Positions 6,734-9,500 of a stretch of 9,500 nucleotides of DNA are shown here, one piece after another. The position numbers were made by a program, and so were the translations under genes. This stretch comes from Muribaculaceae bacterium. Lineage in GTDB: Bacteria > Pseudomonadota > Alphaproteobacteria > Rs-D84. The stretch spans positions 1 through 9,500 of the forward strand of contig JAMPEH010000071.1 in the NCBI GenBank assembly GCA_023665245.1, given 5' to 3'. Positions within the stretch are counted from its first letter, which is position 1. The number at the start of each line of letters is the position of its first letter. Under the pieces are notes generated by a model. That model worked only from the letters and a program-made list of their open reading frames with translations. It had not been told where the DNA came from and made no database searches.

Positions 6734-7030
6734 ATGATTAAACACGTTTTTATTGCACCTGTAAAACCCGGTGTAGCGGAGGAGGCAGTGGTCCAGCGTA
6801 TAGCGGCCATGAAACTGTTGGCGGATAAAGTCCCCGGTGTGGAGAAATTGACGATTGGCCGGACGTTAGGATTGTATGGCTCCCCCAATGCAGTTTTGAT
6901 GGAAATTGATTTGAGAGATGCCGCAGCCTGGAGCGCCCTTCTGAGCAATAAATACCATGCGGAACTGAATGCCACTGCGGGAGAAGTCTTTGACACGGAC
7001 GGCTTTATCGGCGCACAAATCGAATTCTAA
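6734..7030 (+). CDS. Dabb-domain (stress-responsive alpha/beta barrel) protein
   Basis: A 98-residue protein, about one Dabb domain. The start MIKHVFIAPVKPGVAEEAVV and the later PGVEKLTIGR match the family pattern: a beta strand with a conserved His near the N-terminus, a helix, then a V-x-x-L-x-x-G-R strand. Dabb proteins form ferredoxin-like dimers; some are stress-induced, others catalyse cyclisations or bind small hydrophobic molecules. Here the precise role is unknown. GGGAGG lies just upstream of ATG 6734. The MATE gene follows after 28 bases on the same strand, so the two are probably one transcript controlled by the divergent LysR regulator. Confidence 0.85.
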   Translation: MIKHVFIAPVKPGVAEEAVVQRIAAMKLLADKVPGVEKLTIGRTLGLYGSPNAVLMEIDLRDAAAWSALLSNKYHAELNATAGEVFDTDGFIGAQIEF

Positions 7031-7058
7031 ACGAGTACAAGGCAGGAGTTTCTTTGAC

Positions 7059-8426
7059 ATGAACAAAACCTTGACACAGGGGACGCCGTGGAAAGTCATT
7101 TTAGCTTTCATGTTTCCGATTTTTGCCGGATTGCTTCTCCAGCAGCTTTACAATACGGTGGACACGATTGTTGTGGGCAATTTTGCGGGAGAAACGCCCT
7201 TAGCGGCGGTTGGGGCCTGCGGTGTCCTTACTATGGCGTTTCTCGCTCTGGCAAATGGATTTTCAGCTGGAGCTTGTGTCTTGATTGCCCAGCATTTCGG
7301 TGCCGGAGAGGAAAAGGAAATGCGCGCTCAAGCGTCCACCGCCCTGCTGCTGATGCTGGGAATGGGCGCGATGGCAACGGTCCTTGGCATTACAATCAGC
7401 CGGTTTGCCCTGAAGTATATATTGGCGACATCGGACAGCCTGATTGCCATGTCTGATAAGTATTTCAAAATCTATGCTGCAGGACTGCTCTTTCAGTTTG
7501 GCTATAATATTGTTGCGGCCATCCTGCGGGGTGTCGGGGACAGCAAAGCGACGCTGTATTTCCTGGGGATCGCAAGCGCAATCAATGTGGTGCTGGATAT
7601 TATCTTCGTCTATAATTTCAAAATGGGAGTTGCTGGAGCCGCGATTGCCACAGATATTGCCCAGGCTGCTTCTTGTATCGCTGCATTCGTCTACATGATG
7701 AGCAAATATCCCCTATTTCACTGGCGGTGGAGCGAGTTCACCTTCGAGAAATCACTTGCGAAACGAGTGTTGAAAAGCGGCTTTCCTATGGCATTACAGC
7801 AGTTTATCGTGTCCGTTGGCTTTGTGTTCATTCAGCGGGCAGTAAACAGCTACGGCGATGCAATGACCGCTTCGTTCACCGTGGCACAAAAGGTGGAAAC
7901 CTATATGATACTGCCAGCCAATGCCTTGATGACAACGCAGGGAACCTATACGGCCCAGAACATTGGCGCTGGCCGCACAGACCGGGTTATCACGGGTGCA
8001 AAACATACGGTAATCCTATCAGAGATCATCTCAGAGATCATCTCAGTCTGTATTCTGGCCATAGCGTTTACCTTTGCAAAACCCATCGTAACAGCGTTTG
8101 GACTGGAAACAGAGGCCATCGGCTATTGCACTGCTCATGTGCGGTGTATTGCGATCTGCCTGATTCCCTTTGCGTCTTACTTCCCACTTTTGGGCCTGTT
8201 CCAAGGAGCGAACGATGCGCTCTATTCAACCTTTGTTGCAACCTCGGCCCTTGCTATCAGAGTGGTTTCCACCTACATTTTGCAGGGCATCCCAACCATC
8301 AGCTATCATATGATTTGGTGGAATACCCTGTTTGGCTGGGGCTTGGGGTGTGTCATTACATGGACGCATTTCCTAAAGGGAAAATGGAGAACAAAGATTA
8401 GAAGTTCAAACGAAATAGCACGGTAA
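7059..8426 (+). CDS. MATE-family multidrug efflux transporter
   Basis: A 455-residue, twelve-helix membrane protein of the MATE (multi antimicrobial extrusion) family. Both halves show family marks: LYNTVDTIVVGNF (about 30-42) and AAILRGVGDSKATLYF (153-168) in the first, and LMTTQGTYTAQNIGAG (290-304) and LGLFQGANDALYSTF (378-392) in the second. It should export cationic or other toxic compounds using a sodium or proton gradient; its substrate is unknown. ATG 7059 is chosen over an earlier in-frame start at 6969, which lies inside the Dabb gene, because GGCAGGAG precedes it by ten bases and the protein start is typical. Residues 321-328 are an exact duplication of SEII, encoded by a 12-base tandem repeat. 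Confidence 0.93.
   Translation: MNKTLTQGTPWKVILAFMFPIFAGLLLQQLYNTVDTIVVGNFAGETPLAAVGACGVLTMAFLALANGFSAGACVLIAQHFGAGEEKEMRAQASTALLLMLGMGAMATVLGITISRFALKYILATSDSLIAMSDKYFKIYAAGLLFQFGYNIVAAILRGVGDSKATLYFLGIASAINVVLDIIFVYNFKMGVAGAAIATDIAQAASCIAAFVYMMSKYPLFHWRWSEFTFEKSLAKRVLKSGFPMALQQFIVSVGFVFIQRAVNSYGDAMTASFTVAQKVETYMILPANALMTTQGTYTAQNIGAGRTDRVITGAKHTVILSEIISEIISVCILAIAFTFAKPIVTAFGLETEAIGYCTAHVRCIAICLIPFASYFPLLGLFQGANDALYSTFVATSALAIRVVSTYILQGIPTISYHMIWWNTLFGWGLGCVITWTHFLKGKWRTKIRSSNEIAR
8019..8046 (+). repeat. 12-base in-frame tandem repeat in the MATE gene
   Basis: TCAGAGATCATC is present at 8019-8030 and repeated exactly at 8031-8042, with the first four bases repeated again. It encodes SEII twice, at the beginning of a predicted membrane helix, so the reading frame is kept. 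Confidence 0.9.
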
Positions 8427-8516
8427 CTGGATACCCAACCATTCGGTAATGCCCCAAGGACCAGCGTTCGGAAAGCGAATGCGCAGCCAGCCCCGGCAAG
8501 GAGCTGCTCAAAGGGT

Positions 8517-8533
8517 TTGGGACGCTGTCCCAA
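8517..8533. repeat. Perfect short hairpin
   Basis: TTGGGAC and GTCCCAA flank a GCT loop. There is no T-run on either side, so alone it does not look like a terminator. It sits four bases before the larger hairpin. Confidence 0.6.
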
Positions 8534-8536
8534 CGA

Positions 8537-8588
8537 GCAAAAACGGACTTCCGGCGGTCACGCTGGAAGTCCGCTTTTGCGTATTTTT
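8537..8588 (+). terminator. Terminator downstream of the MATE gene, possibly bidirectional
   Basis: A long stem pairs CGGACTTCC with GGAAGTCCG, extended outwards by GCAAAA/TTTTGC and inwards by GCG/CGC, with two mismatched positions and a GTCA loop. The plus strand continues with TTTTGCGTATTTTT. The minus strand also ends in TTTTTGC, so it could stop transcription in both directions. It lies about 110 bases after the MATE stop codon. Confidence 0.75.
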
Positions 8589-8621
8589 AGTATGCCATAA
8601 TCTTTCATCGTAGATCCAACA

Positions 8622-8663
8622 GAAATGGGGCGTTCCAGGTCTTTGCCCGGAACGCCCCATTTC
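8622..8663 (-). terminator. Perfect 15-base-pair hairpin after the hypothetical gene
   Basis: GAAATGGGGCGTTCC (8622-8636) and its exact reverse complement (8649-8663) enclose a 12-base loop. It starts 11 bases beyond the stop codon of the leftward 208-residue gene. The T-run is short (ATTTC), so it is a probable but not classical terminator. Together with the 8537 hairpin it separates the convergent genes. Confidence 0.6.
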
Positions 8664-8674
8664 AACCTTTAACT

Positions 8675-9500
<826 letters not shown>

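Larger units (their letters stand above)
8427..8674. other. Gene-free convergent region with consecutive hairpins
   Basis: No convincing gene lies here. It contains, in order, an imperfect stem at about 8464-8482, a perfect 7-base stem at 8517-8533, a long stem at 8537-8580, and a perfect 15-base stem at 8622-8663. A short open frame with no start codon and no clear ribosome site also runs on the plus strand from about 8450 to a TAG at 8588-8590 (containing ELLKGFGTLSQRAKTDF). It may be a gene remnant or chance. Confidence 0.6.

Noticed and set aside
8306..8533. Leftward open frame of 75 codons opposite the MATE end
   Set aside because: It overlaps the MATE gene and a hairpin, with no ribosome binding site or motif.

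Overview
The window looks like accessory DNA of a gut-type Bacillota, probably an Oscillospiraceae or Lachnospiraceae-like clostridium. The signs are AGGAGG-type ribosome binding sites, a Gram-positive style lipoprotein signal, and a layout typical of integrative/conjugative or plasmid-like elements of that group. No rRNA, tRNA, CRISPR array, transposase, integrase or complete insertion sequence was seen.

Left backbone (1-2906): a leftward pair encodes a SLOG/DUF1273 (YpsA-like) protein and, 14 bases downstream, a lipoprotein that runs off the left edge. Divergent from them is a 110-residue XRE-family repressor-like protein, with two matching CTAT-N3-ATAG dyads between the two units. The XRE gene ends at an intrinsic terminator and faces a leftward parM-parR-like segregation pair (actin-like ATPase plus small ribbon-helix-helix-like protein).

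Cargo block (about 3000-8430): a leftward unit encodes a HipA-fold kinase-like protein, a flavodoxin and a TauE/SafE (TSUP) transporter. It starts at a good extended -10 promoter and ends at a strong terminator at 3001-3047. Upstream of it, also leftward, is a LysR regulator. Its promoter region is shared with a rightward pair, a Dabb-domain small protein and a MATE efflux pump. The LysR promoter has a consensus -35 box and carries an inverted repeat at its predicted transcription start. The block reads as a redox or toxic-small-molecule response cassette with transporters at both ends; that reading is inference.

Right backbone (8431-9500): a gene-free stretch carries several consecutive hairpins between the convergent MATE gene and a leftward unknown gene of 208 residues. 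The unknown gene overlaps by ATGA the end of a BRCT-domain gene that enters from the right edge. The simplest overall picture is an element backbone (parMR, XRE, SLOG/lipoprotein on the left; BRCT and hypothetical on the right) interrupted by a transport and redox cargo block.
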